A stretch of DNA of 64,000 nucleotides from positions 496,001-560,000 of the forward strand of contig JAUJEA010000003.1 of the NCBI GenBank assembly GCA_030442035.1, read 5' to 3'. Each line of letters opens with the position of its first letter. Position 1 is the first letter of the stretch. The stretch is from Splendidivirga corallicola (GTDB lineage Bacteria > Bacteroidota > Bacteroidia > Cytophagales > Cyclobacteriaceae). Both the position numbers and the translations under genes were made by a program. Shown here piece by piece: positions 43,971 through 52,085 of the stretch. The notes below the pieces were generated by a model that worked only from the letters and a program-made list of their open reading frames with translations, was not told the DNA's origin and did no database searches.

Positions 43971-44399
43971 ATGAAAAAAAGACACATACTCCTAAAAGTC
44001 AGCTTTGTTTTGCTATTGATCGTGGCGATTTTTCACACCTACTTTATTCTCATAGGAGGTCCTCCTTTTCCATCTACCCCTGACTTTATTAAGATGCAAG
44101 AACTGATGCGCTCGGTTGAATTTGATACAGGGGGTAATGTTAACAGGACCATGCAAAACATTATGGATGGCTTTAATATTGTTGTTTCCATTTTTCTTTT
44201 TACCCTTCCATTGTTAAACTGGACTATGCTTTATGAGATCAGGAACAATAGTGCGGCAGTTAGGAAACTGACTATAATTAATCTGGCAGCCATTGGTGCA
44301 TTTTCACTAACTTCCTTTATGTTGCTTGCGATTGGCGGAACTGTCATCGGTGGATTGATTTGTTTGTTGCTGGTAATTTCCCTGATAAAAAGTATATGA
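43971..44399 (+). CDS. Small four-helix membrane protein of unknown function
   Basis: A 142-residue protein with four hydrophobic segments: VSFVLLLIVAIFHTYFIL, NIVVSIFLFTLPLLNWTML, LTIINLAAIGAFSLTSFML and GGTVIGGLICLLLVISLI. Between the first two lies a conserved-looking GGPPFPSTPDFIKMQELM and MDGFN. It resembles LIC_13387-type proteins of uncertain function. It starts 117 bases from the divergent ArsR gene, so the palindromes between them could regulate both. Confidence 0.7.
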   Translation: MKKRHILLKVSFVLLLIVAIFHTYFILIGGPPFPSTPDFIKMQELMRSVEFDTGGNVNRTMQNIMDGFNIVVSIFLFTLPLLNWTMLYEIRNNSAAVRKLTIINLAAIGAFSLTSFMLLAIGGTVIGGLICLLLVISLIKSI

Positions 44400-44449
44400 T
44401 ATTTAAATTCTGTATTCTCACAAATGGATAACGTTAAAGATCAAATCAT

Positions 44450-44812
44450 ATGAACAAAAATTCTAAGGTTGACGACTATCTATCAAAAAAGGCTCACCCG
44501 ATGCATGCTGAGATCGAACGGGTCAGAGAAATTATTCTTACTGTAAACCCTGAAATTGAAGAAACTATCAAGTGGAATAGCCCAACCTTCATGTATAAGG
44601 GAAATATGGCCTCTTATTTTATGAATGCCAAAAAACATGTCAGCCTGATGTTTCATAAGGGGGCACTCATTAAAGACAACACCGGTCTATTAGAAGGAGA
44701 TGGTAAGGAAACCAGGGTGGCTAAATTCTCCGATATGCAGGAGATTGAAAGTCGAAAATCAGATCTTGAAGCAGTCGTAAAAGAATGGATCAGAATGCAG
44801 GATGAAGGGTAA
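44450..44812 (+). CDS. DUF1801 domain protein
   Basis: A 120-residue cytosolic protein of the DUF1801 (YdhG-like) family. The typical elements are VDDYLSKKAHPMHAEIERVREIILTVNPEIEETIKWNSPTFMYKGNMASYFMNAKKHVSLMFHKG and the C-terminal helix with DMQEIESRKSDLEAVVKEWI. The fold is related to iron-chaperone-like proteins, but the function is unknown. It is 50 bases downstream of the small membrane protein gene and may share its transcript. Confidence 0.88.
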   Translation: MNKNSKVDDYLSKKAHPMHAEIERVREIILTVNPEIEETIKWNSPTFMYKGNMASYFMNAKKHVSLMFHKGALIKDNTGLLEGDGKETRVAKFSDMQEIESRKSDLEAVVKEWIRMQDEG

Positions 44813-44896
44813 CTTTTTGCCAGCATTGTATGAGAATCATTAAAAAGTTTGATCCGGTTAGTTTGATTGATTAGCATATCAGTATCCGGTATTGAC

Positions 44897-45421
44897 TCAT
44901 ATCCCCCGCTGGCGGGGGTAGGGGGTGGATCTTTCTATTTTCTCAATCACAGCCTCGATTTCATAAATCACAGTATTAATATGATTCAAAACTTCTTCAT
45001 CATCAAATCTCAACAGGATAAAGCCAGCCTTTTCAAGTTTCTCCTGACGGATTTTATCATTCTTTTTAACCTCTTCCCAATGATGTGTAATTCCATCCAC
45101 TTCTATGATTAATTTCAATTCTTTGCACATAAAATCAACAATATAATCCAAAACAGGTCGCTGTCTTCTAAATTGGTATCCTCTCATTTGTCTGGCTTTT
45201 AGTGCATATTTCCAAAGACAAGCTTCGGCCTTTGTCATGTTTTTTCTCAAATAATTGGCAAACGGACGTGGTTTCTTATTATAACCATAGTAGTTGTTTT
45301 TAGCTGGTTTCACAGGTTTGAAGTTCTTTATCTGGTTGATTGAAATATTCTTCCTTTTGGAGGATAATGTTAAAAATATTCTAATTCCTCTACTAAACAA
45401 AACGGAAACTTTTCTCTTCAT
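44897..45421 (-). CDS. DUF559 endonuclease-like protein
   Basis: The ATG at 45421 gives 174 residues; the longer frame to 45496 reads through a repeat element and is doubtful. Residues ~60-160 carry the DUF559 restriction-endonuclease-like fold related to Vsr: LRKNMTKAEACLWKYALKARQMRGYQFRRQRPVLDYIVDFMCKELKLIIEVDG. The last part supplies the Asp and Glu of the putative active site, then HHWEEVKKNDKIRQEKLEKAGFILLRFDDEEVL. The last codons (STPYPRQRGI) are the translation of the GC-rich repeat at 44902-44928. A second inverted copy lies at 45430-45458, just before the start. The arrangement resembles a gene carried with, or acting on, these repeats. Confidence 0.85.
   Translation of the reverse strand: MKRKVSVLFSRGIRIFLTLSSKRKNISINQIKNFKPVKPAKNNYYGYNKKPRPFANYLRKNMTKAEACLWKYALKARQMRGYQFRRQRPVLDYIVDFMCKELKLIIEVDGITHHWEEVKKNDKIRQEKLEKAGFILLRFDDEEVLNHINTVIYEIEAVIEKIERSTPYPRQRGI
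44902..44928 (+). repeat. GC-rich hairpin repeat, left copy at the DUF559 gene
   Basis: CCCCCGC-TG-GCGGGGG is a perfect 7-base-arm hairpin, followed by TAGGGGGTGG. It points into the DUF559 gene from its 3' end and overlaps its last codons. It is the inverted partner of 45430-45458. Confidence 0.7.
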
Positions 45422-45429
45422 GAGCTTAT

Positions 45430-45458
45430 GCCCCCTCCTACACCTCCCCAAGGGGAGG
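45430..45458 (-). repeat. GC-rich hairpin repeat, right copy at the DUF559 gene
   Basis: Read on the minus strand: a CCTCCCC-TT-GGGGAGG hairpin followed by TGTAGGAGGGGGC. It lies 9 bases upstream of the preferred DUF559 start and points into the gene. It has the same layout as the left copy but in opposite orientation, so the gene is bracketed by inverted elements. Confidence 0.7.
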
Positions 45459-45646
45459 ATATTTCTTTCATTACCTGAAAATGTAGTCTCTCTCAAATTT
45501 CAAAACCATCATTTTAATTTTCATAACCGATCAAACTTTTAAGATCAATCTCAACTTCTTAGGCCAACCTAATTTCCGGACATTCATTCGAAGAAATTAT
45601 CTATTTTTAATAGTCTGTTATTTAAATCAATTCACTGTAATAAACT

Positions 45647-46570
45647 ATGAGACTAAAAAAACTACTATTCTTTGTTTTGATCATACTTCCTGCTATGGTA
45701 TTAAGCCAGCAAAAGGAAGTAAATACTATAAGACTTTTCTATTTAGGAGGTCAATCGAATATGGATGGGTTTGGTTATAATACCGACCTGCCGGAATCTT
45801 TGAATAAGACCTTTGATGATGTTTTGATTTTTCATGGAAATCCTGTTGGAGATGATCAAGAGAATGGTGGACTGGGAAAATGGGATGTTTTAAAGCCGGG
45901 ACATGGAACCGGTTTTTCATCAAATGGAAACAATAATAATCTATCAAACAGATTTGGAATAGAATTGTCATTTGTAAAAAGGTTACAGGAACTATACCCT
46001 AACGAGAAGATTGCACTCATAAAATATTCGAGAGGTGGTACTTCCATTGATAGCCTGGCAGCAGGCAAATTTGGTTCCTGGGAGCCGGATTACCAGGGAA
46101 CCACAAGAATCAATCAATATGATCATTTTTTAACGACTATCCGAAAGGCATTGAGTGTGGAAGACATCGACAATGATGGAACAAAAGACAATTTAGTCCC
46201 CAGTGGCATCCTCTGGATGCAGGGAGAAAGTGATGGTGCTCATACAGAAGAAATTGCCTTAAGATATTATTCAAATCTTAAAAGGTTGATGGACTTGATA
46301 CGAGCTGCTTTTCATGTCGATGATTTACCTGTAGTTCTGGGAAAGATCTCAGACTCCTGGAACGATAAAGATGGAAAAGTGTGGAATTATGGTGAACTCG
46401 TACAATATGCCCAGGAAAAATTTGCCAGAACAGATGGACATGCAACAATCGTCAGGAATACCAGGTATTATAAATATTCCGATCCATGGCACTATGATAG
46501 TAAGGGATATATTGATTTAGGGAAGAGATTTGCTGATGCAGTTTATAAATTGAGTAGTGATAAAAAGTAA
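45647..46570 (+). CDS. SASA/CE6-like carbohydrate acetylesterase
   Basis: A 307-residue exported esterase (signal peptide MRLKKLLFFVLIILPAMVLSQ). SGNH-type catalytic motifs are present: GGQSNMDG (Ser37), the WMQGESD block and the late DPWHYD (catalytic Asp-His). This is the sialate O-acetylesterase/acetyl xylan esterase CE6 family, which removes acetyl groups from polysaccharides or sialic acid. It is not adjacent to the minus-strand hydrolase cluster but only 2.7 kb away, so it may remove acetyl groups from the same substrate. It appears monocistronic. Confidence 0.88.
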   Translation: MRLKKLLFFVLIILPAMVLSQQKEVNTIRLFYLGGQSNMDGFGYNTDLPESLNKTFDDVLIFHGNPVGDDQENGGLGKWDVLKPGHGTGFSSNGNNNNLSNRFGIELSFVKRLQELYPNEKIALIKYSRGGTSIDSLAAGKFGSWEPDYQGTTRINQYDHFLTTIRKALSVEDIDNDGTKDNLVPSGILWMQGESDGAHTEEIALRYYSNLKRLMDLIRAAFHVDDLPVVLGKISDSWNDKDGKVWNYGELVQYAQEKFARTDGHATIVRNTRYYKYSDPWHYDSKGYIDLGKRFADAVYKLSSDKK

Positions 46571-46665
46571 GGCAATCAAAATACACGCGTTATTATGGGA
46601 TTCATTGGTAATTCTCATCTCGAGCCAAACGACAAAGACAGCTTACATCTTAATCAAAAAAGAAA

Positions 46666-47037
46666 ATGGAAAAACAATTCAACTATGTAACCAAACTTGA
46701 TATCAAGTTTGGTCATCTACAGAAAATCGATATTCCGCGCATGGTAGAAAGCTGTAAAGACAAATGGTTCAACCAGTCTTTAACACGAGTGAATGATAGC
46801 GTGGTAAGGCTTGGCATTGTGGAAGGAGAATATCATTGGCATAAACATGATAATGATGATGAATTCTTCTTTGTGCTGGAAGGACAATTGTTAATCGACC
46901 TGGAAGATCAAACCATCGAGCTGGGTCCAAATCAAGGTGTGACCATTTCAAAGGGTATCATGCACCGGCCCAGAGCACCGAAAAAAACGGTCATGCTTAT
47001 GGTCGAAACAAGTGCGATACAACCCACCGGTGATTAG
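46666..47037 (+). CDS. Cupin domain protein
   Basis: A 123-residue single-cupin protein. The metal-binding motif is EYHWHKHDNDDEFFFVLEGQLLIDL, with His residues and Glu as in G-x5-H-x-H-x(3,4)-E-x6-G. The second motif is KGIMHRPRAPKKT. It has a short N-terminal extension (EKQFNYVTKLDIKFGHLQKIDIPRMVESC). The reaction or ligand is unknown. It is followed by a GNAT gene after 33 bases and may form a two-gene unit. Confidence 0.9.
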   Translation: MEKQFNYVTKLDIKFGHLQKIDIPRMVESCKDKWFNQSLTRVNDSVVRLGIVEGEYHWHKHDNDDEFFFVLEGQLLIDLEDQTIELGPNQGVTISKGIMHRPRAPKKTVMLMVETSAIQPTGD

Positions 47038-47070
47038 TAATGGGCCCATTATTAAACCGACACTAAGATC

Positions 47071-47547
47071 ATGGAATTTTTAGTTGCTAAAACGGAGGAG
47101 GATTTTAATATCGGTAAAGCTTTATTTCTTGAATATGCTAATGAGCTGGGGATCGATCTGCATTTTCAAAATTTTGAAGAGGAATTGGATTCCATCACTA
47201 AACAATACACATCACCATCGGGAGCCTTGCTACTGTTAAAAGAAAAAAATAAAGCCATAGGATGTGTCGGTATACGAAAGCTGGAAGGCAACATCGGGGA
47301 GCTGAAAAGAATGTTTATTAAAAAGGAATACCGGAATAAAGGATTTGGCAAACCATTATTGAAAAAAGGGATTGAGATGGCTAAAGTATTAAATTACCAT
47401 AAGATACGATTGGATACTTTACCCACTATGGAAAAGGCCCTTAAAATATATACTGCGATCGGGTTTAAAGAAATAAAACCTTACAGGTACAATCCGATTG
47501 TCGGAACAAAGTTTTTGGAATTGGAAATCAAAAATTGGGGTAAGTAG
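47071..47547 (+). CDS. GNAT-family N-acetyltransferase
   Basis: A 158-residue GNAT domain protein. The acetyl-CoA-binding loop is RNKGFGKPLL after ELKRMFIKKEY, and the final KIYTAIGFKEIKPYRYNP motif B is typical. The acceptor is unknown. The 276 bases after it, up to the PhyH gene, hold no recognisable gene. Confidence 0.9.
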   Translation: MEFLVAKTEEDFNIGKALFLEYANELGIDLHFQNFEEELDSITKQYTSPSGALLLLKEKNKAIGCVGIRKLEGNIGELKRMFIKKEYRNKGFGKPLLKKGIEMAKVLNYHKIRLDTLPTMEKALKIYTAIGFKEIKPYRYNPIVGTKFLELEIKNWGK

Positions 47548-47823
47548 GGAACCCAATATGCTTCAAGGCCTTTCAGAATAAATATTGATATCATTAACCC
47601 TTTCTCAACACTGTTTCCTTTAAACATTGGAAAACACGAAGAGTACTCATTAAAAGATAACACTAGATATTTCCGATTCATAAGAAATTACTTACCGCAA
47701 ATTTGAAACAGTCATTTTTTTATAGACCTTTATATAAAGATGATCTGTTTTGTGCATAGCAATGCTTAATCCATGAGTCACAGCAAAGTCATGATCTCGA
47801 TCACTTTAATGTCATGAATTCCT

Positions 47824-48627
47824 ATGTCATTTGAAATATTAAATACTTCCTACCCGCTTTCTGAAGAGCAGATATCTTTTTACCAAAAGAATAGATTCAT
47901 TAAGATCAAACAGGTATTGAATCAAAATGTTATAGCCTACTACAACCGTGTGATCACAGAAAAGGTAAACGATTTAAATACAAACAACACTCCATTAGAC
48001 CAAAGAGATACATACGGAAAAGCATTTTTACAATTGTTCAATCTATGGAGAGAGGATGAAAGAATAAAAACCCTTGTAATGAGTAAGCGCCTTGCCCAAA
48101 TTGCAGCAGGCCTGATGCAGGTGGAGGGTGTCAGGATCTATCATGACCAGGCTTTGTATAAAGAAGCCAACGGTGGCATCACCCCCTGGCATGCTGATCA
48201 ATATTATTGGCCATTAGCTTCAGACAAAACGGTTACTGCCTGGATACCCCTCCAAGAGACGCCTTTGCAAATGGGTCCGCTGGAATTCAGTGCGGGAAGC
48301 CATATCATCAGGGAAGGAAGAGATCTTAAAATAGGTGATGAAAGTGAAGCATTTCTTAACAAAAAACTTCGTGTCAATGATTTCAAACATGTTAGGGAGC
48401 CTTTTGATGTTGGCGAAATAAGTTTTCATTCAGGTTGGATATTTCACCGGGCCGGTGCGAATCAAACTACTGATATGCGAAAGGTGATGACCATTATTTA
48501 TATGGATAAAAATATGATCCTGAAAGAACCCGAAAATGAGAACCAGCTCGTTGATTGGGAAACCTGGTGCCCCGGAGCAAAGGTTGGCCAAATGATAGAC
48601 ACTCCACTAAATCCGGTTGTTGTCTGA
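47824..48627 (+). CDS. Phytanoyl-CoA dioxygenase (PhyH) family Fe(II)/2-oxoglutarate oxygenase
   Basis: A 267-residue non-haem iron oxygenase. The iron ligands are probably His123 and Asp125 (PWHADQYYW) with His208 in HSGWIFHRAGAN, and the 2-oxoglutarate-binding Arg may be Arg219. The layout (YPLSEEQISFYQKNRFIKI at the N-terminus, LQMGPLEFSAGSHI in the middle) is that of PhyH enzymes. Bacterial members hydroxylate diverse small molecules, so the substrate is unknown. It appears monocistronic. Confidence 0.9.
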   Translation: MSFEILNTSYPLSEEQISFYQKNRFIKIKQVLNQNVIAYYNRVITEKVNDLNTNNTPLDQRDTYGKAFLQLFNLWREDERIKTLVMSKRLAQIAAGLMQVEGVRIYHDQALYKEANGGITPWHADQYYWPLASDKTVTAWIPLQETPLQMGPLEFSAGSHIIREGRDLKIGDESEAFLNKKLRVNDFKHVREPFDVGEISFHSGWIFHRAGANQTTDMRKVMTIIYMDKNMILKEPENENQLVDWETWCPGAKVGQMIDTPLNPVVV

Positions 48628-48810
48628 ATTCAATTAAAGGCAATAATTTAATTTTCACATCATACCGTCGTAATTAGAAAGACTATTCGCATAGCACTCC
48701 AAAGCGATTAAGTCAATCATCACACTTCTTTCTCCTGACACAGAATCGCAATTATTATCAAAAATCAAATGAAAATTTCATTTAACATTGCGACATCTTA
48801 AAAAATTGAA

Positions 48811-49701
48811 ATGACAAATAACACAACCGATACCTATTACGAGAGAATATCTCAAGCCGTAAAATTTATTGAAGAGAATCTAAAAAATGGCTTATCAATC
48901 GATTCAATTGCTCAAAGGGCTTGTTATTCAAAATATCATTTCATCCGTATTTTTTCGGCTATGGTAGGTGAATCGGTTGGTGATTATGTCAGGAAACGTC
49001 GCATTTCCGAATCGTCAAAGGAGCTGATTTCGAGTGGTAAGTCAATTCTAAATATTGCCCTCGATTATCAATTTGAATCTCAGGAAGCGTATACCCGCTC
49101 ATTTAAAAGTATTTATAATACAACACCAGGCACATATCGTAAGCAAGGTGTTCATCAAATCGCCTTTGAACAAAAGGTATTATCGCCTACCAGGTTGGAT
49201 CACTTGAAAAATAATATCTCGCTTCAGCCCAACATTGTTGAAATCCCTGTTAGAAAATTAGTTGGGATTCGATTAAAAACTTCTAAAGTAGATAATCGCA
49301 TACCATTGTTATGGCAAACATTCATGAAGAGAATACATGAAATAAAGTATAACAAAAATACCGGTCGTTACGGATTACATCCTTATGATTCAGAACTGAC
49401 CATGGAAAGTTTATCAGAGACATGGGAGTTTGAAAAATGGGCGACAGTCGAAGTCACAGATCCTGATCAGGTGCCGGAAGGAATGGAGACCTATATTTTA
49501 CAAGCAGGGAAGTATGCTGTATTTAGCCATAAAAGTGGGATCACTGGCATCCAAATGTCTTTTGAATACATCTATGGCACCTGGCTTCAGAACTCAGAAT
49601 ATCAATTGGATGCAAGAGATGATTTTGAGCGGTATGGAGAAAAATTCTATGGTCATGAAAACCCCGATTCCGAAGTGGAGTTCTGGATTCCTATTAAATA
49701 A
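48811..49701 (+). CDS. AraC-type regulator with GyrI-like effector domain
   Basis: A 296-residue protein. Residues ~10-110 contain the AraC DNA-binding domain with two HTH motifs (LSIDSIAQRACYSKYHFIRIFSAMVGE and SILNIALDYQFESQEAYTRSFKSIYNTTPGTYRK). Residues ~140-296 form a GyrI-like ligand-binding domain (IPVRKLVGIRLKT, ETYILQAGKYAVFSHKS, EVEFWIPIK). This Rob/SoxS-like layout suits drug or lipid sensing. It ends 8 bases before the next gene, a small membrane protein, probably its co-transcribed partner. Confidence 0.92.
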   Translation: MTNNTTDTYYERISQAVKFIEENLKNGLSIDSIAQRACYSKYHFIRIFSAMVGESVGDYVRKRRISESSKELISSGKSILNIALDYQFESQEAYTRSFKSIYNTTPGTYRKQGVHQIAFEQKVLSPTRLDHLKNNISLQPNIVEIPVRKLVGIRLKTSKVDNRIPLLWQTFMKRIHEIKYNKNTGRYGLHPYDSELTMESLSETWEFEKWATVEVTDPDQVPEGMETYILQAGKYAVFSHKSGITGIQMSFEYIYGTWLQNSEYQLDARDDFERYGEKFYGHENPDSEVEFWIPIK

Positions 49702-49709
49702 TTAAAAGC

Positions 49710-50027
49710 ATGTCAGATATTATTATAGCATTGTTGATTGGTACTGTTGCAGGAATAATTGATACAACACCCATGGTCATCAGAAAAATGTATAAGTATG
49801 CAATTCTTTCTGTTTTTGTACAATGGGTTGTCCTCGGATTGATCATTCCGTTTGTTGATTGGCATATTCAGCCTTGGTTAAAGGGTTTGATAATTGGTGA
49901 AATAGCTCCCCTTCCAGCGATGATCATGGTTTTTCCAAGAATCAAAAAAATGATCGTTCCAATGATTATATTTCATGCTATCTTAGGGATTGGCATTGCT
50001 CTGGCAGGAGCCCGATTTATTGGATAA
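49710..50027 (+). CDS. Small membrane protein linked to the AraC-GyrI regulator
   Basis: A 105-residue protein with three hydrophobic segments (IIIALLIGTVAGIIDTTPM, AILSVFVQWVVLGLIIPFV, VPMIIFHAILGIGIALAGARFI). It starts 8 bases after the upstream regulator gene. It matches no function I know, but similar 3-TM proteins are common behind AraC regulators in this phylum. A role as target of the regulator is inferred from spacing only. Confidence 0.7.
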   Translation: MSDIIIALLIGTVAGIIDTTPMVIRKMYKYAILSVFVQWVVLGLIIPFVDWHIQPWLKGLIIGEIAPLPAMIMVFPRIKKMIVPMIIFHAILGIGIALAGARFIG

Positions 50028-50124
50028 TAGAAATGGGAAGAGGAATTAAAACAAGGCTGTCCTACATTGCGTATTATTTAGCATTGCAGACCAAAGGTTA
50101 CGAATTATTTAGCCAAAAGAACTG

Positions 50125-50940
50125 TTGAAGACCACACCGGATATAAGACAATTGTATATTCCAATTCAACCAACCATCAAGAAATCGGCTGAGCATGTGA
50201 CCTATTGTGAATTTGCACCTGATGAAAAACTCCAGGATTTTATTTACTGTTACTGGCAACTTAAAACAACTAAAACCCTCGCCGAACAATTCAATTATCG
50301 AGTGGTAGCTGATGGTTGTATAGATATTTTTTTTGAACTCAACAATCCTGAGGACAATTTTGTCATGGGTTTTTGCAGAAAATATACTGAGTTTCCACTT
50401 GATCATTCCTTTAATTATGTTGGTATCCGGTTTTTACCAACCATGTTTCCGCAACTTTTCAGAATAGATGCTTCCGAACTCAGCAATTGCTTTGAAGAAC
50501 TTAAACTAGTTCTTCCCGATACTGCACAGTTCATCTCGCAAAGTTTTCATAACAGGCTTACTATTGAAGAAGTAAAAGCTGTATTTGATCGCTACTTCCT
50601 ACAGCATATTACTAAGACCGAATTTGATCATGACAACAGGTTGTATCAGGCAATAGAAATAATACTGAATCATTCCGGGGTACTCAATGTTGAAACCGAT
50701 TTGGATACAGGTATCAGCCCCAGGCAACTTCGCAGGCTTTTCAAATTCTACATTGGTGATACAGCTAAGACTTTTAGTAAAGTAGTTCGTTTTCAAAATA
50801 TTCTTCGAGCCAAACCCTCCAAACAAAGCTTGAAAGAAAATAAGTTATTTTTTGACCAGGGATATTACGACCAGTCCCACTTCATTAAAGATTTCAAAAA
50901 CTTTTACGGAGTTACACCCAGCACGGCTTTCAATCGGTAG
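50125..50940 (+). CDS. AraC-type HTH regulator with DUF6597-like N-terminal domain
   Basis: The 271-residue frame starts with TTG at 50125, as no ATG precedes the conserved region. The N-terminal region (FAPDEKLQDFIYCYWQLKT...YRVVADGCIDIFFELN, FVMGFC, FNYVGIRFLPTMFP) resembles the small-molecule domain that precedes the HTH in many Bacteroidota AraC proteins. The C-terminal HTH reads TGISPRQLRRLFKFYIGDTAKTFSKVVRFQNIL...FFDQGYYDQSHFIKDFKNFYGVTPS. It is followed by a signal-peptide-bearing VOC protein gene after 80 bases, a possible target. Confidence 0.88.
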   Translation: MKTTPDIRQLYIPIQPTIKKSAEHVTYCEFAPDEKLQDFIYCYWQLKTTKTLAEQFNYRVVADGCIDIFFELNNPEDNFVMGFCRKYTEFPLDHSFNYVGIRFLPTMFPQLFRIDASELSNCFEELKLVLPDTAQFISQSFHNRLTIEEVKAVFDRYFLQHITKTEFDHDNRLYQAIEIILNHSGVLNVETDLDTGISPRQLRRLFKFYIGDTAKTFSKVVRFQNILRAKPSKQSLKENKLFFDQGYYDQSHFIKDFKNFYGVTPSTAFNR

Positions 50941-51020
50941 ACTTTGTCCGATTTTTACAATACTCACTTGGTAAAAGATGAGAGATTTGTATTGTCAGAT
51001 CTTTAAAAATCCTTAACCAA

Positions 51021-51497
51021 ATGAAAAAATTATTAACTGCACTAATCGTAATATGCCTGGCTGCAAACGTCGAGGCACAAATTAATCCAACGACTAAAAA
51101 ACATAACAAAATGAAATTAAATGCTGGTATTATCACTACGAAGTTGGCTGAAAGCAAAGAATTCTATACCAAGGTCCTGAACTTCGGTGTGACATTCGAA
51201 AATGAATTTTATCTATTGCTGCATACTCCTGATCAAAGTTCAGCCATCAGCTTTTTGCTTCCGAATCATCCCTCTCAGCAAACACTTTTTCATAAGCCTT
51301 TTTTGGGGCAAGGTATGTATCTTACCATTGAAGTGGAGGATGTAGATGAAATATATCAGGATTTAAAGGAAAAGGGTATTGATATAAAAATTGACATCAG
51401 GGATGAACCCTGGGGAGACAGGCACTTTGCCATTGAAGATCCTAATGGTGTAGGTATAGACATCGTGAAATACTCACCGCCTCAAAACGAACAATGA
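51021..51497 (+). CDS. VOC (glyoxalase/bleomycin resistance) fold protein with signal peptide
   Basis: A 158-residue protein. The N-terminal 20 residues (MKKLLTALIVICLAANVEAQ) form a signal peptide, unusual for VOC proteins, which are mostly cytosolic. The core (LNAGIITTKLAESKEFYTKVLNFGVTFENEFYLLL...PWGDRHFAIEDPNGVGIDIVKY) is a standard VOC module. An internal ATG at residue 31 would give a cytosolic form. The catalytic activity cannot be predicted. The signal peptide is in frame and likely real. Confidence 0.82.
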   Translation: MKKLLTALIVICLAANVEAQINPTTKKHNKMKLNAGIITTKLAESKEFYTKVLNFGVTFENEFYLLLHTPDQSSAISFLLPNHPSQQTLFHKPFLGQGMYLTIEVEDVDEIYQDLKEKGIDIKIDIRDEPWGDRHFAIEDPNGVGIDIVKYSPPQNEQ

Positions 51498-51583
51498 TGA
51501 AACAGATCATACATTAGCTCCAATCGAACTTCAATGTGATTGGAGTTAATGTCAGAATTTTAGTAACTCTCAAATTTCAACAA

Positions 51584-51856
51584 ATGGAAAAAGTATATTC
51601 AAATAGTTTAAAGGGGGCAAGGAATATTGGTGCTACGATCGAAAAATATTTAAATGAAATAGGTGTTTTCTCACTTACTGACCTGGCTCAAATGACACCC
51701 ACCCAAGCTTATCAAAATATTTGCAAGCTGCACCCGGAGAAAACTTTCTCGGTTTGTTATTATTTATATTCGTTGCAAGGTGCCTTGCTGGATCTACATT
51801 GGGATGAGCTGCCTGACAGGCTGAAAAGGGAATTGAGGGAGCAAGTTGGAAAGTGA
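51584..51856 (+). CDS. TfoX C-terminal domain protein
   Basis: The ATG at 51584 gives a 90-residue protein; the frame to 51536 begins at an ATG in non-conserved sequence. It contains the helix-hairpin-helix TfoX_C domain (LKGARNIGATIEKYLNEIGVFSLTDLAQMTPTQAYQNICKLHPEKTFSVCYYLYSLQGALLDLHWDELPDRLKRELREQ). Solitary TfoX_C proteins are common and their role is unclear; competence control should not be assumed. Monocistronic. Confidence 0.85.
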   Translation: MEKVYSNSLKGARNIGATIEKYLNEIGVFSLTDLAQMTPTQAYQNICKLHPEKTFSVCYYLYSLQGALLDLHWDELPDRLKRELREQVGK

Positions 51857-52085
51857 GGCAAAATAGAATTGCAGAATTTTATATAATCGTCCCTCAATAA
51901 AGCTGTTAATACTTCCCCAGGATTTCACTAATTTTTCTACAAGACTTCCATTTCTTTCACCTAGCTATGATTGCTTCAATCTGATGGCCAGGAACAACGC
52001 AATCCAGGAGTGGGTTTGTTTATCCAAAACATTTAACTTTAATGTAAAATCTATATATTTTGTCAAGGATTTTGGAGCATACCAT

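Noticed and set aside
45422-45496. Upstream extension of the DUF559 frame
   Set aside because: These codons read through the GC-rich repeat and are not DUF559-like; the ATG at 45421 is preferred.
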